Source: Loripinus fragilis
Taxonomy: Eukaryota; Mollusca; Bivalvia; Lucinida; Lucinidae
NCBI GenBank assembly: GCA_964019695.1
Contig: OZ026531.1
Location: 6,829,701 to 6,893,700 of the forward strand
Length of the DNA stretch: 64,000 nucleotides
Reading direction: 5' to 3'
Part shown: positions 35,759 to 47,177 of the stretch, in pieces
Layout: every line of letters begins with the position of its first letter
How positions within the stretch are numbered: position 1 is the stretch's first letter
The notes under the pieces: model-generated
The model's database searches: none
What the model was told of the DNA's origin: nothing
Seen by the model: only the letters and a program-made list of their open reading frames with translations
Translations under genes and position numbers: made by a program

Positions 35759-36157
35759 CTATTGTCGGGATGTTTTTTTCTGTTCTACTGGATCGTCTTG
35801 CTCAGACACAGCACAGTACCTTCGGTGTGTCTCTATAGCGCGACCCTTCGATCCCAAGTCCAATACTCGACCAAATGAACTCCCTAGAATCGATTTACTT
35901 AAAATGATAAAACGTTGCTGAATGGAATTTCCCATTCGTATAAATTGGAGCAGTCCATTTCCATTTAAAGGTTTTGTTGGGTTGTATTTTGCATTGTAAT
36001 TCAACATTTTATGAAGCATTCTGTAAACAAAAATATAGTTGGGACCATGATCAAACGCCACGTTATGTGGTGTCTGGTCTGGGTTTGTGTCCCACAAAAA
36101 GGACGCTAGGCTGTTGTGGCCCATATATAGGACATTCGGATCGCTCTTCATAGCCAC
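35759..36157 (-). CDS. unrecognised 132-residue open frame
   Basis: A Met-initiated frame with mixed composition (words such as VLYMGHNSLASFLWDTNPD and FVYRMLHKMLNYNAKYNP) that looks more protein-like than the random frames around it. I do not recognise it, and no splice partner or paralogue is seen in the window. Its C-terminal part runs into SINE-like sequence (about 35720-35775), so the natural end may lie elsewhere. It could be a lone exon, a retrocopy fragment or chance. Confidence 0.25.
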   Translation of the reverse strand: MAMKSDPNVLYMGHNSLASFLWDTNPDQTPHNVAFDHGPNYIFVYRMLHKMLNYNAKYNPTKPLNGNGLLQFIRMGNSIQQRFIILSKSILGSSFGRVLDLGSKGRAIETHRRYCAVSEQDDPVEQKKTSRQ

Positions 36158-36357
36158 TGACTTTCTTACTCAACGAAATAAATATTTTTTCTAAAAGTCT
36201 CCACTACGTGTTGCTACCAGCCAAATATTCTTATTTTATATAAAAGGGGCTATTATTGTATTTTTATTATTATTAAATTTTGGCCTCTTCCCCACCCCTA
36301 AGTCCACACAGCGGGTCGGGCCAAAGGCTTCGATCTAAAATCACGTTTGATATGTTT

Positions 36358-36677
36358 TTGTTTTTGTTGCTTTACGTCCCAAGTCAACAGCTATGGTCAT
36401 GGCGGGACGGTCAGTCAGTTCACCTGACCACACTTTTTCCTGGGCAAGCTTGAACAAGCAGTTAACCAGTACTCCGTGTACTCACTTCGCTTGTAACTGA
36501 CAACAAACCTCCTTGAATGATTCAGCGGAAGGGAGGAGAATGACCATAGAAATTATTTCATGATCAAACTCCACGAAAGTATTGGACCGGGCTGGGATCG
36601 AACCTGCAATCCCTGGATCTGCAGTCAGACTCGCATCTGTTGCCAGACACGTTACCGACGGCGCTACGCGGTCCGGT
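36358..36677 (-). mobile_element. tRNA-derived SINE (family T), copy 2
   Basis: Near-full copy of the SINE at 24.2 kb: tail GTTGCTTTACGTCCCAAG on the left, tRNA-like head with GGGATCGAACCTGC on the right, ending in CTACGCGGTCCGG. Confidence 0.8.
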
Positions 36678-36689
36678 CGCGCGTTTGAT

Positions 36690-37287
36690 ATGTTTCATAT
36701 TTATTGTACCTCAGTCTGCATGCGAAATTTCAGAAAAATATTGCCAATCGACTGAGTTTTTGCTAAATTTAAGTATTTGACCTTTGACCGCACCTAAGGG
36801 GTCAGGGGGTGGGGTAGATTTTTTTTATCACTGTCATGCTTATCTACAGGCACTGGGTAATCATAGCCTATAGTGAGAAGTTGTCAGATATAATAGTTTT
36901 GGAGATTCCACAAAAAGCCAATATATTTTTGCATTAGCCTAAACCTAAGCCAAAAAATGGCCATAACTCAGTCAAAAATTTGCGAAGACATCCAAATTCT
37001 AACTTGACCTGTATTTTATTGCGGTCGGCCATGGCCTGCCGCTTATATAAACATCATTCAAAACACACATCAAATTCGGGTTTTGACTAAACCTTTATGC
37101 CGTGCTCATGCCATATTTTATTCGCTGCCGAACAACGAGTGGGGTACCAAACATCGTGGGTTGACCTACAGCGCGAAGTAAACTGTCCGTGAAATCTGTA
37201 GGGCTACTTATAGCGTGAGGCAAACTTGTTTACGAATTTAGTTTTCACAAAGAAGGCGTCAATTTGCCCTGCTTATATAAACGCAAT
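36690..37287. other. non-genic; diverged dispersed repeat
   Basis: Contains CCATAACTCAGTCAAAA at about 36960, which recurs near 37970 with the following AACTTGACCTGTATTT, so the two flank element P. No gene. Confidence 0.45.
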
Positions 37288-37867
37288 AAGTATTAGCTTT
37301 TCAAAAAAGCTGGGTAAAGTCAAACGTCCCAAAGTCAAAACGTCCTTGATTGGCAAAGAGTGCGAGCGAACTTCACATCAGTAAACGTACTTATGTGATT
37401 GTCATCCACATCTGGTCACATAGAATTACTATGAATTCAGGCACTGTCTTATGATGGTCATGACAAACAGGTTTTATGACCCCAAAGGGAGGCATATAGT
37501 AATCAAACTGCCTGTCCGTAGTGTCCTAAGTGTTTGAGTGTTCATATCATATCAGGAGTATATCTCCTATATTATTTTAGTTAGGAATGCCAAATTTCGT
37601 GTCTTAATGCATTTAGGGTTATGGAGCGTCACACACCTTTACCACTGCCATCAGATCTAGAAAAATCGTGACACGAGCATAAATTCTAGGAATCCCAAAT
37701 TTGGTTTGTGAACAGTAACAAATCACAGTTCAGATGTTAATAATCAGAGCTTAGAATAAATCTACATGGACAAGCTCTAGAAGTTCAAAATGGATGCATG
37801 CAGTCGGCAATAATACATACAATAATAGGGCTAAACGACCGCCAGCTTTTTTGAAAAGCTAATACTT
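37288..37867. mobile_element. MITE family P
   Basis: Inverted ends AAGTATTAGCTTTTCAAAAA continuing to AGCTGG, and complement, enclose 580 bases. The terminal repeat is itself a small palindrome (AGCTTTTCAAAAAAGCT). No coding sequence. No target duplication could be assigned. Confidence 0.8.
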
Positions 37868-38035
37868 GTGATGCTTCACCCTTCTGTAAAATTTGAATGA
37901 AATTGTTTCATCCCTTCAAAAGTTATTAACCGGAAACCACAATTTAGCCCAAATCCTAGTAAAAAGGGCCATAACTCAGTCAAAATTTGGAGGATGACCT
38001 CCACGTTCGAACTTGACCTGTATTTAATGATTCTT

Positions 38036-38767
38036 TATAGTCTGACCAGTTAAGAGAGACTGGGCGGTTCTTAGCAAATACACACCCGTGGACATTTCCA
38101 TTTGAAAATCGGTAAGACAGAGTGTATTTATTCACCTGTGAAACGCTTTACAGCTGTATACCTGTAAATACCTGTAGTAGTTTTGAGCCCACTGTGAGAA
38201 AAGGCATCTCGAATTTTGGATAACAAGGAGACTGACTAGTCTAAATATATCCGCTCTGACAATGTTTCGAAATTTTAACTATTCAAATTATAATACTGAA
38301 TAAGAAAATAAAATAATGGTCCGCAATGAACAGTTAATACTATAAATTGGTCAGCACACGAGATGATGGTTCTTATTACATCGGCGTGTGGCGAAGGCTC
38401 CGACGAGCCTGCTTGTACGCATGACCTCGCCAGGGCTTTCGCTTCTCGTATAAACAAGGTATGCACGTTGAAGAAGACTCCAAACAACCTTTAGACATCT
38501 AGTCTCTTTGGAGACGGAATAAGCGATTATTAGGCTTTTACGGATATGCGATAAGACCAAATCTCATGTTTGTATGCCCTTTTCTCATGATCTAGATTCT
38601 CAGCCCTTGTCCCGCTGAATTCTAATTGTTGATTTATTATTATTCTTCAGGCTTAAAAATCAAACCAGTTTTGCCATACAGACAGAATTTGAAGAAAGTG
38701 CAAACCTACCCTCCCCCAAAACTTTCACAACATATCAATCCCAGAAAATGAAATGCAGCAGGTCCCC
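38036..38767 (-). repeat. long dispersed repeat S, copy 2
   Basis: Reverse-orientation copy of 20.30-21.04 kb. It starts AGTCTGACCAGTTAAGAGAG and ends with AAATGAAATGCAGCAGG. It differs from copy 1 by scattered substitutions and small indels. Confidence 0.8.
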
Positions 38768-39154
38768 AGCAGCATATTAAAGATAAATGTTTACCAGGCA
38801 TGCTAACGTATTAAGTTGGTCCCTCTTGTCGACTACGCTTCAGTTGGTTGCACGAGTAAAGCGTTAATATGCTATTACACCCGATTTACTGTAGACTAGT
38901 ATTATTTGACAGTGTATGACAGCACGGTGTCTGACACGCCCAGTCTCTGTCAGCTGGTCGCACTTTACCCTTCTGTAAAATTTGAATGAAATTGATGCAT
39001 CCCTTCAAAAGTTATTTATCAACGCGGACGACTACACAGACTACACCAACGACGACGACGCTGATGACGCCACCGACAGAGACAGAATTCCTATGTGTCG
39101 ACCAATGCTTCGCAGGCGACACAAAAAGCGAAATATTTTCACAATAGGAAAGGT
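38768..39154. other. non-genic; short ACG-rich tract
   Basis: A simple tract of ACGACG type lies at about 39050-39065, preceded by TTTGAATGAAATTG and TCCCTTCAAAAGTTAT, which also occur near 37890. This is repeat sequence; the 39.0-39.2 kb plus-strand frame is not a gene. Confidence 0.45.
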
Positions 39155-40100
39155 GGGGGACGAGCTTCTCCATCAAGAAATGGGATATTAACTAGTTGAA
39201 AATTAAATTTATCAATTGAGCCGCAACATGAGATTTCAAACAATGTGGTATGTGCGACCAGCAAAGCCTCAGATCAGCCTGCGCATACGCGCAGTCTGAT
39301 CAGAGCCTTTGCTAGTCGATTGAGGATTCTATGATTGTAAAGCTACTGACTGAAAACCATTTGGAGTTTTTAAGCTTAAAAGGAGGCTGCACATGCTCGT
39401 CTGAGTCTGCACTTGTCAAAATGCTACATTGTTGGAAATCACATGTCACGGCTCAATTTATCATAACATTTTGATGAAACTATGTCATTCGTTAGGGACA
39501 AGTCAAAATCCAAAATGGGGACTTCAATATCAAAGGAATTTGCCTTATTTGTGGATATACCTGAACTACCTTGGTTCGAAAGATCATTAATATTAAGCAA
39601 GTAATCTAGATATCTTGAGGTAGAGTTAAAAGCTTCAACAACATCTACTTGATTATTGTCAAGAAGATACAACATTAAGTATCTCTCATAACAAAACAAA
39701 AACAGATCTGCAACCAGAGGAGCAGAATTAGTACCGGTTAGAATGCCTACAATTTTTCTATACAATTTCGAGTCAATTTCTTATAATTATATCGTTCAAT
39801 AGAGAAAGGAGACCATTACAAACTTTCTGACATGGCTACAAATTATATCTTTTAGGTTGTTCACAAGTGAAAAAATACGCGTTTTTCATTACAAGTTAAA
39901 TAATGTGAGCCCTCTCTGTGAGTCACTCTATTCATTTAATGTTTCTGTGATTATACTATGATGCAATGTTGTATAGAGAAGAGATAAACCATATGTAGAC
40001 AAACTACATGCTAGAAAATCTATAGATTTTAATTTATGAAGAATCTCACCTGAAAATTTAACAGACAAAAATAGATTTTACCATTTCTGCAACAAGAGCA
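39155..40100 (-). pseudogene. Penelope-like reverse transcriptase remnant
   Basis: On the minus strand, coding remains start near 40100 (GEILHKLKSIDF, then LSTYGLSLLYTTL), pass through stops and frameshifts near 39.9-39.8 kb, then run open as KIVGILTGTNSAPLVADLF (fingers/palm region) and FNSTSRYLDYLLN. The catalytic motif should be Tyr-Ile/Leu-Asp-Asp; here the second Asp is Tyr, so the enzyme would be dead even without the stops. Family E is inserted after the Tyr-Asp-Lys codons, and the protein text continues beyond it (FNFQLVNIPFLDGEA). The family assignment rests on memory of Penelope-like RT motifs common in bivalves. Confidence 0.7.
39215..39455 (+). mobile_element. MITE family E, copy 3, inside the RT remnant
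   Basis: Flanked by ATTTATCA on both sides (39207-39214 and 39456-39463), an 8-base target duplication supported by the interrupted coding text on either side. An 8-base duplication fits hAT-type elements. Confidence 0.85.
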
Positions 40101-40141
40101 ACGAGAGGGACAGAATAAACGCCACATGGATATACATATAT

Positions 40142-40218
40142 CACACTGGTAAATGTATACGTCGATTTGCTGGTATTTACGCGTATTGCCGGTACTTCAT
40201 AGACCAGAAGTGGTAGAT
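40142..40218 (+). mobile_element. one arm of foldback family F
   Basis: Only the outer about 77 bases remain, from CACACTGGTAAATGTATACG to GAAGTGGTAGATA. The complete copies are at 41.34 and 61.86 kb. Confidence 0.8.
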
Positions 40219-41339
40219 AAGTAAGAAATTTCTGGAAGGCTTAAACTATTTTCACGGTACCAATCTCACCCTTAGTTCTGACATGAATCAAGATACATAG
40301 ATGTTTGGTTCGCATGAAAGATCCATAACGTATCAATGAATTATCTCCAAGTACATATAAATCAATAAAACAAAGATAAGGACTCGACAGTACATATAAC
40401 TGAATACTGAAATGCAGTTTAACCCAAGTGGGACTGACAACAGACACAGCATCAGACCCAAACCCTCTCATCTAAAGATAAGTGTTAAAGTCGGAAGTTT
40501 TATAGAATCATAGCCAATACAAATCATAGTATAAGCTATACAAACACACTGAAAGTAAAGGCAAAAACATAGTATGCTAGTGTGGTTTATTGCAACTTCA
40601 AAACATCACACTACAAACAAGTTTCTTTTTTTACACAAACTGATGGCACATGGCTGTCAATTAAAGACAATTTTGTTACGCCAACATCATCTTGTTTAAC
40701 TAATATACAGCCAATGTAATATTCTGCCGTGGAACCAGGTGGTTTGACACGAGTCTGCTCGCTTTGAGAAAGATATGTGACAGTATTGCTAAACTCACCA
40801 AGAATATTTGCATTGTGACCTTTGCCTAGTCAAAAATATATACCGTGTCCACACCACTGCAATTTTTATTTTCGTTCGATGAAATAATAGTTTATACGTA
40901 TAGGTTATAGATCATATATTACAACTATAAAGGAATTAATAGGGAACAAGAGCAGGGAGTGAACCGCTAAATTTCTTTATACATTGTAATTGCAATATAT
41001 GGTCTATGACCAACCTATTATAGTTTTCTCTACTTTTTATGACTCTGTCTTTGAAAATGTTCGCTTTGACCACTTCACGAACTTAATTAATGATTAACTA
41101 GATATATATTACAAATATTGACAAAATATGTGATCAATTGTCCAAAAATATAAATTTCTGTGCAAACTGATTAGGTGTGAAGCACAGGAAGGGGCCGAGT
41201 AAACTATAGATTAGAATACACTATTGGTCGAGGCAAGATATAACATTAGGAGATATCAATCAATCGTTCTATAAACGCATCAATCAGACCTGGACAATCT
41301 TCAATCCATTTACCTAGATACTCAACTATGGTACAAACG
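40219..41339. other. non-genic gap
   Basis: About 40230-40330 repeats 8.17-8.27 kb. The remainder has no gene and no repeat that I can match. Confidence 0.45.
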
Positions 41340-41757
41340 CACACTGGTAAATGTATACGTCGAATTTCTGGTATTTACGCGTATTGCCGGTACTTCATAG
41401 ACCGGAAGTGGTAGATATTGGTGTTAAATCATATATAGACAAACATGCCATATGCCTAAAGGACTATAGAATTAGATCATTTTTAAGTATTCAGTATGTG
41501 CATGGCGATTTATGTAAGCATTTAGGAATAGATTCGAGTACCGATCATCCAGATCGGTACTCGAATCTATTCCTAAATGCTTACATAAATCGCCATCTGC
41601 ATGCCCAATACTTAAAATTGATCTAATTCTATAGTTCTTTAGGCATATGGCATTTTTTTCTACATAGTATTAAGGCCAATATCTACCAATTCCGGTCTTT
41701 AAGGTACCAGCAATACGCGTAAATACCAGCAAATCGACGTATACATTTACCAGTGTG
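41340..41757. mobile_element. foldback family F, copy 1
   Basis: 418 bases forming an almost perfect inverted repeat: arms of about 190 bases start CACACTGGTAAATG, and a short loop lies near ACCGATCATCCAGATCGGT. Flanked by AAACG on both sides (41335-41339 and 41758-41762), a 5-base target duplication. No coding sequence. The plus-strand open frame here is an arm artefact. Confidence 0.92.
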
Positions 41758-41935
41758 AAACGGATGGATGATAATTACTTGGATATGCTTTATTATGTAA
41801 GATAAACTAACATCTAAATGCTTAGAAAATGAGATGAACGAACTAATTGTGCTTTATAGGAGTCTTACTGAAGTGATTAAGTGAAAATGGAAACTGACTG
41901 ACAAACTTCCTAAAAGGATAATTGAAGAACACATT

Positions 41936-42174
41936 TGAGCAAGTGCATGAGATTTCCAACAATGTGGTATGTGCGACCAGCAAAGCCTCAGATCAGCCTG
42001 CGCATACGCGCAGTGTGATCAGAGCCTTTGCTAGTCGTTTGAATAGTCTATGAGTGTTAAGCCACTAACTGAACATCAATTAAAGTTTCTAAGTTTTAAA
42101 GGAGGCTGCAGAGGATTGTCTGAGTCTACACTTGTCAAAATGTCAAATTGTTGGAAATCTCATGCTGCGGCTCA
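41936..42174 (+). mobile_element. MITE family E, copy 4
   Basis: Full-length copy with inverted ends TGAGC(A/C) and complement and the internal CAGATCAGCCTGCGCATACG palindrome. Confidence 0.85.
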
Positions 42175-44320
42175 TTTATAATTAAGTGCAATATAGTTAT
42201 TTACAAGGAAGTCTCACCACACTGCACACATGAATGACTATTTACTAGATGAATAACTCTAAAGAAAACATGCTTCAGATTTAGTTTACAGTTGGTTTGA
42301 GCCAGTTCATTAGGTTTTGGTGCCCATCATATAGGCTATAAGTCATTTGGTATTGTGCATCTATTTGATATGGCTAGTTATCTACTAATTGTTCTGAGCC
42401 TTCTTCCATTTCTATACTTTGTGTATTCTAGCAGCAATGCATTCTAGATTATACAAAACTGGCAACACTATAAGAATGCACAGATTCAAATATTCTTATG
42501 TGACTTGACTGCTAACAAAATTTTGGGCATTAAGGGGAGAAAAACTGTCTTTGGGTTTTTTCCGAAAAACAAAGGCACAGACCAGCTTGCGCATCCAAAC
42601 ATTCTGATAAATGCCTTTGTTATTCACATATTGGAAGGATATTACCTAAACTTGCTACATGCGAAATTTCAGTTTTCTAGCTAGTCTCTGTAGCTAATCA
42701 GGCTGGTCTGGATCTCACTTTGTCCGAAACCAGGAAGACAGGATTTCTTGAATCGCCGCCCATTAATGTGATAAATACTAAACTGCCATGTGCGGGCCAC
42801 TTTGATTATTTCTGATATGTGTCACTTCTCTACAAAAATCGTTATAACTATTCCATTAAGTTATAACAGCAGGAAATATACATCAAAATAAGGAGCTAAT
42901 CCACATTCTGAATTAGCAACAATACCCCATTTCTATCATGATTATATATAACACTTTATTTTTTTTATATTGATAAACAAAAGTGGAATAATATTATTCT
43001 AGATTGGTGTCCTTGATGGACAAAATTTTGCGTTGAAAGAACCTGTGTGCATCGAACCAACTTTGATCAAAGGTGTTTTCCTGCTAACACTGTTACAATA
43101 TGGTAATATGATAGATACTGTTAAGATACTACAATGATAAGTATTGTCAATACCCCGCGAAATATTGAAAAAAAAAAGAAAATAATCTCAGGAAAATACT
43201 TAGTAAGTACTGTTAACCTATTAGTCATATCTTAGCCATTGAGATGCTTTATGTCGCTTCAGTATACATTTGTATTTATTTTCTGTGCTCTTATAGGCTA
43301 ATGTTATACATTAACATTATAACTACTTAAAAAAAGTAATTATGCTGTCTGGTCTGTCATCATGATAACCCTTTTACACTTAAGGATAATTATTGGTGTT
43401 ATTTTAGCAATATCGTATGCTTTCGTTAAGAATAATTATGTTGTTATTATGATGAGGTCTTTCAATACCATCATAACTTATTATTTTGTTATTATACTGA
43501 CACCTGATATTATTCAGCTATTCGGTCACTGTATCGCCACATGGTATGCAATGACCTGGTCTCTTGTAAAGCTAACTGAGATAGAAACCAGTTGTGGGCG
43601 TGGCTAGACAGTGGTCCAATAGCTGAATAATACTTACACAATAGTTGGTCATGGTGGTATGTTGTTGAGTCCGTTCAACATCATCTTATGTATGTCAGAA
43701 AACAGATACCTTATTTTCAAAAACATATTAATAAACAGGTACATATATGATATTAAAATATCACAAACATATATATTCAATATTGTCCTTCTACAAGTGC
43801 TGAAATAAATAAATTGTGCAGCTTTACACATTATAAAAACTATATACAGCATAATTTAAGTCATTATATATCCTTTAATATGATATTTGTCAGACAGAAA
43901 TAATAATAAAAAAACGTTTGATACCATTACTAAAATCAGCCTTGGATTATTGATGGTATCAAATAAGAAATTAGCTAACGCCATTTAGTAAAGATATTGC
44001 AGTAGTAATTTGTTAAAATATGTTTAAATCCAACGGACATGGTGTCATTAACAGACAATAATAGTAGCTTGCACATTTGCACCAACTTTAAACATAATCT
44101 CTACATCGTATTTTGCTCCAGCACATTGTTTGATCAAAATGCTGCTACAGAGCTGTGACACCAGAAACAAGGACACGAAAAAACTGTATAACATCTACAT
44201 AAACATACATAGTATTTACATCCAGGCACTCAGTGAGTTATTTGAACTAAAATATAGATAGATAAATTATATCATAATAAGTAATTAACACTTCTTATTT
44301 TTATAGTGTTGTATATATTT
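42175..44320. other. non-genic, about 2.1 kb
   Basis: About 42540-42740 holds an old foldback-like stretch (AGACCAGCTTGCGCATCC and CAGGCTGGTCTGG) related to 57.2-57.37 kb. A short inverted pair (GGTATCAAA / TTTGATACCA) is at about 43915-43962. No gene. Confidence 0.45.
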
Positions 44321-44737
44321 GCATTCTAATGCACTTGCAAATGCAACGCGACGTATGATAGGATAACGTCATAAAATTGCGACAGTATATCCTGCGATAT
44401 ACTGTCGGAAACCCGACGTCATTACATAACGTCGCTTTTCATTGCCTGACAAGTGAATATATGAAGCTGATAAGCGGTTCTATGCAGCTGGCAGCCGCTG
44501 GACGTATAGGCGCAACAAAGTATATTTTAACTGTCTTTTTTTAAGGGAAAAATTAAATAGTGCATTAGAATGTGGATAACTGTATTCAAACTTTTCATTT
44601 GGGGAGGTATATCGTCGGATATACGTTCGGAAATCACGTTTTACGGCTCTACTTACGAGTCACCGTAAAACTAAATTTCCGACGGTATATCGGACGATAT
44701 ACCTCCCCAATTGAAAATTTGGAATACAGTTATCCCC
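44321..44737 (+). mobile_element. two-module element D, copy 2
   Basis: Module one runs from CATTCTAATGCAC to GTGCATTAGAATG and contains the palindrome GACAGTATATCCTGCGATAT. Module two is a hairpin from GGATAACTGTATTC to GGAATACAGTTATCCCC, with inner arms CGTCGGATATACG-like. Confidence 0.85.
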
Positions 44738-44841
44738 TAAATGACTGAATTATATGGTGGTTCAGACACTTTTGTCAAGTTACTGAACAACCAGAATAAC
44801 AAAGCAGACTCTGACAATACTGTTATCTTCACCTAAATTTA

Positions 44842-45180
44842 TTTATAGAGAATCTTACATGAGTGCTCATGTTTTATTGAATTTATTAAACGAGTCGGGG
44901 AAAAGAGATTAAATGCGAGGCTTGCCGAGCATTTTATCTCTTTTTAGCAACGAGTTTAATAAATTCAATAATACAAGAGCACGTATGTTAGATTCTATTT
45001 ATCATATGACAAATACTTTGAAACCTGATTTCTGGCATAAAAACGTTATAATTTTGTCATTATGTTCGCAACGTTGTTACGGACGTCATAACGTTTCCCG
45101 TGAATCTATAAACCACTAGTGGTTTATCGATTTTATTGCATGGCTTTTTTTCACTCCCAGATTCGACGTCATATGATAAT
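44842..45180 (+). mobile_element. MITE family C, copy 5
   Basis: Full-length copy with apex GAGGCTTGCCGAG at about 44918, lying between two D elements. Its end (GATAAT) abuts the start of D copy 3 with no spacer. Confidence 0.9.
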
Positions 45181-45580
45181 ACATTCTAATGCACTTGCAA
45201 ATGCAACGCGACGTCTGATTGGATAACGTTATTAATTTGCGACAGTATATCCTGCGATATACTGTCGGAAACCCGACGTCATTACGTAACGTCGCTTTTC
45301 ATTGATTGACAAGTGAATATATATGCAGCTGGCAAGCGGTTTTATGCAGCTGACGTTGCTGGACGTATAGGCGCAACAAAGTACATTTTCACTGTCTTTT
45401 TGAAGGGAAAAATGTTGATAGTGCATTAGAATGGGGATAACCATATTCAAAATTTTCATTTGGGGAGGTATATCGTCGGATATACGTTCGGAAATCACGT
45501 TTCACCGTAAAACTAAATTTCCGACCGTATATCTGACGATATACCTCCCCAAATGAAAATTTTGAATACAGTTATCCCCT
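45181..45580 (+). mobile_element. two-module element D, copy 3
   Basis: Same order as copy 2: CATTCTAATGCAC...GTGCATTAGAATG, then the hairpin ending GAATACAGTTATCCCC. The hairpin arms match better than in copy 2. Confidence 0.88.
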
Positions 45581-45605
45581 AAATTTAAAGCCACACATTT
45601 CATTG

Positions 45606-45679
45606 CCGTCATGTTAGACGCATAAGACAACATAATAATAAAATTTTATTATTATGTTGTCTTATGCATCTAACATGAC
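45606..45679. repeat. near-perfect palindrome, no loop
   Basis: Two arms of about 37 bases, from CGTCATGTTAGACGCATAAG inward, meet at AAAATTTT; I see one mismatch. It lies between D copy 3 and E copy 5. Confidence 0.9.
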
Positions 45680-45686
45680 GTGACGT

Positions 45687-45914
45687 CACGTGATTTCCAA
45701 CAATGTGGCATTTTGACAAGCGTAGATTCAGACGAGCCTGTGCAGCCTCCTCTTATGCTTAGAAATTCCAAATGATGTTCAGTCAGTAACTTAACACTCA
45801 TAGAATATTTAAGCGACTAGCAAAGGCTCTGATCAGACTGTGCATATGCGCAGGCTGATCTGAGGCTTTGCTGGTCGCACATACCACATTGTTGGATATC
45901 TCATGTCGCGGCTC
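45687..45914 (-). mobile_element. MITE family E, copy 5 (left end altered)
   Basis: Reversed copy, complete on its right (GTCGCGGCTC). On the left the first about 10 terminal bases are replaced by GACGTGACGTCAC. Confidence 0.8.
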
Positions 45915-47100
45915 TTACATGTATGGTAAAGAGAGATACATGATGTATTATTATATATATTAAAATATTTAAATAATCCCTCTAAGGTAATTGTTATGTC
46001 TTAGTACAATACAAAAATGTGAATTTACACACAGTTAAAGTCTATAGGTATGTTCAAGTTTTTCTTAAAAAGCAAGTGAGTATGATCAGGAAATACCACA
46101 TCCACGCACTGCAGACCAACCCACGGCCCCATGAGCAGCATATTTGTCTCATGACAAGAAAACCTGATTTTATCACATGTGAACAGCAAAGGCGAAGACA
46201 AGCCTATACTAATCTAGGCTGTGCAGCTACAGAGGCTAACAAGAGTACTATATTATGCACCTAACAAGTTAAGTTACAATACTTTTCAGAGACAGTCATC
46301 ACAGGGTTAGACAAACACTTATTTTAGCGTAAAATTGTAAATATTTTCTAAATAATCAGTTTTAACAAATGTTTTGGGTGCTCGAAAAAACAACTCATTT
46401 AGATAGTTCATTTGAATACCCCCAATATAAATTTTGTTTGAGAAATAAGTAAAAATTATTTTTTTAGTACAAACTATTAACTAAAGGCCTGGAGTGACAA
46501 TGGGACTCTAAGGATGATGTCTGCACTGAGCTTTTGCTGTATACATGCTACAAAATAAGGGTTTCTTGAAGCAAAGCACATCTATGCAATGCTAGATTGC
46601 TGGTATGCATGATTCTACGCTAGCATATCTAAACTATGCATGATCTGGTATATGTCCACATCGTTAACGTTTAGCCCCATACCTATAAATAGATAAAAGC
46701 ATCATAAATATGTTATGTCATGAGAAAGCCTTTTTGTTGTATGTGCACATCTGGAGGTTAATTTAAAACTGAAAAATTAATGATGAACAAGAAAAGAATC
46801 CATTTTTTGTTTGAAGCTGGACTTAAAAGCAGTCCTTATAGAATATGTTTTGTCATCAATTGGCAAGCCACGTGATGCAAAACTGTGATCCTAGGTATGG
46901 AAAATTTTAATTATAGCAAAACAGACATAAGAATATTTAACCCCTCCCATAAATGATTATTATCAGTTTTCCCCTATAAAACATATGTATTGTGTACGTA
47001 AAACAAACGTCTCAGGGAGAAATTTCTTTTGTGTTTTCAAACATAGTATTTAAATTAGTTAATAAATATGCCCTTTTCTCTGAATCCATTGTGTCTGAAA
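45915..47100. other. non-genic; K-family repeat at 46.07 kb
   Basis: A K-family fragment lies at about 46068-46150. No gene is seen. The right end may be 3' flank of the kinase gene. Confidence 0.45.
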
Positions 47101-47106
47101 TTTATT
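47101..47106 (-). promoter_or_regulatory. candidate polyadenylation signal of the kinase gene
   Basis: AATAAA on the minus strand, 72 bases past the stop codon at 47178. Position and sequence fit, but other signals further on are possible. Confidence 0.45.
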
Positions 47107-47177
47107 TTGAATACACAAGTATTTAAAAAAATTGAGTTCACGAGGTTTTACTATACTTACACATGAGATGGCTCTGT

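Noticed and set aside
41351..41626. 91-codon frame
   Set aside because: It spans both arms and the loop of foldback F, so it is an inverted-repeat artefact.
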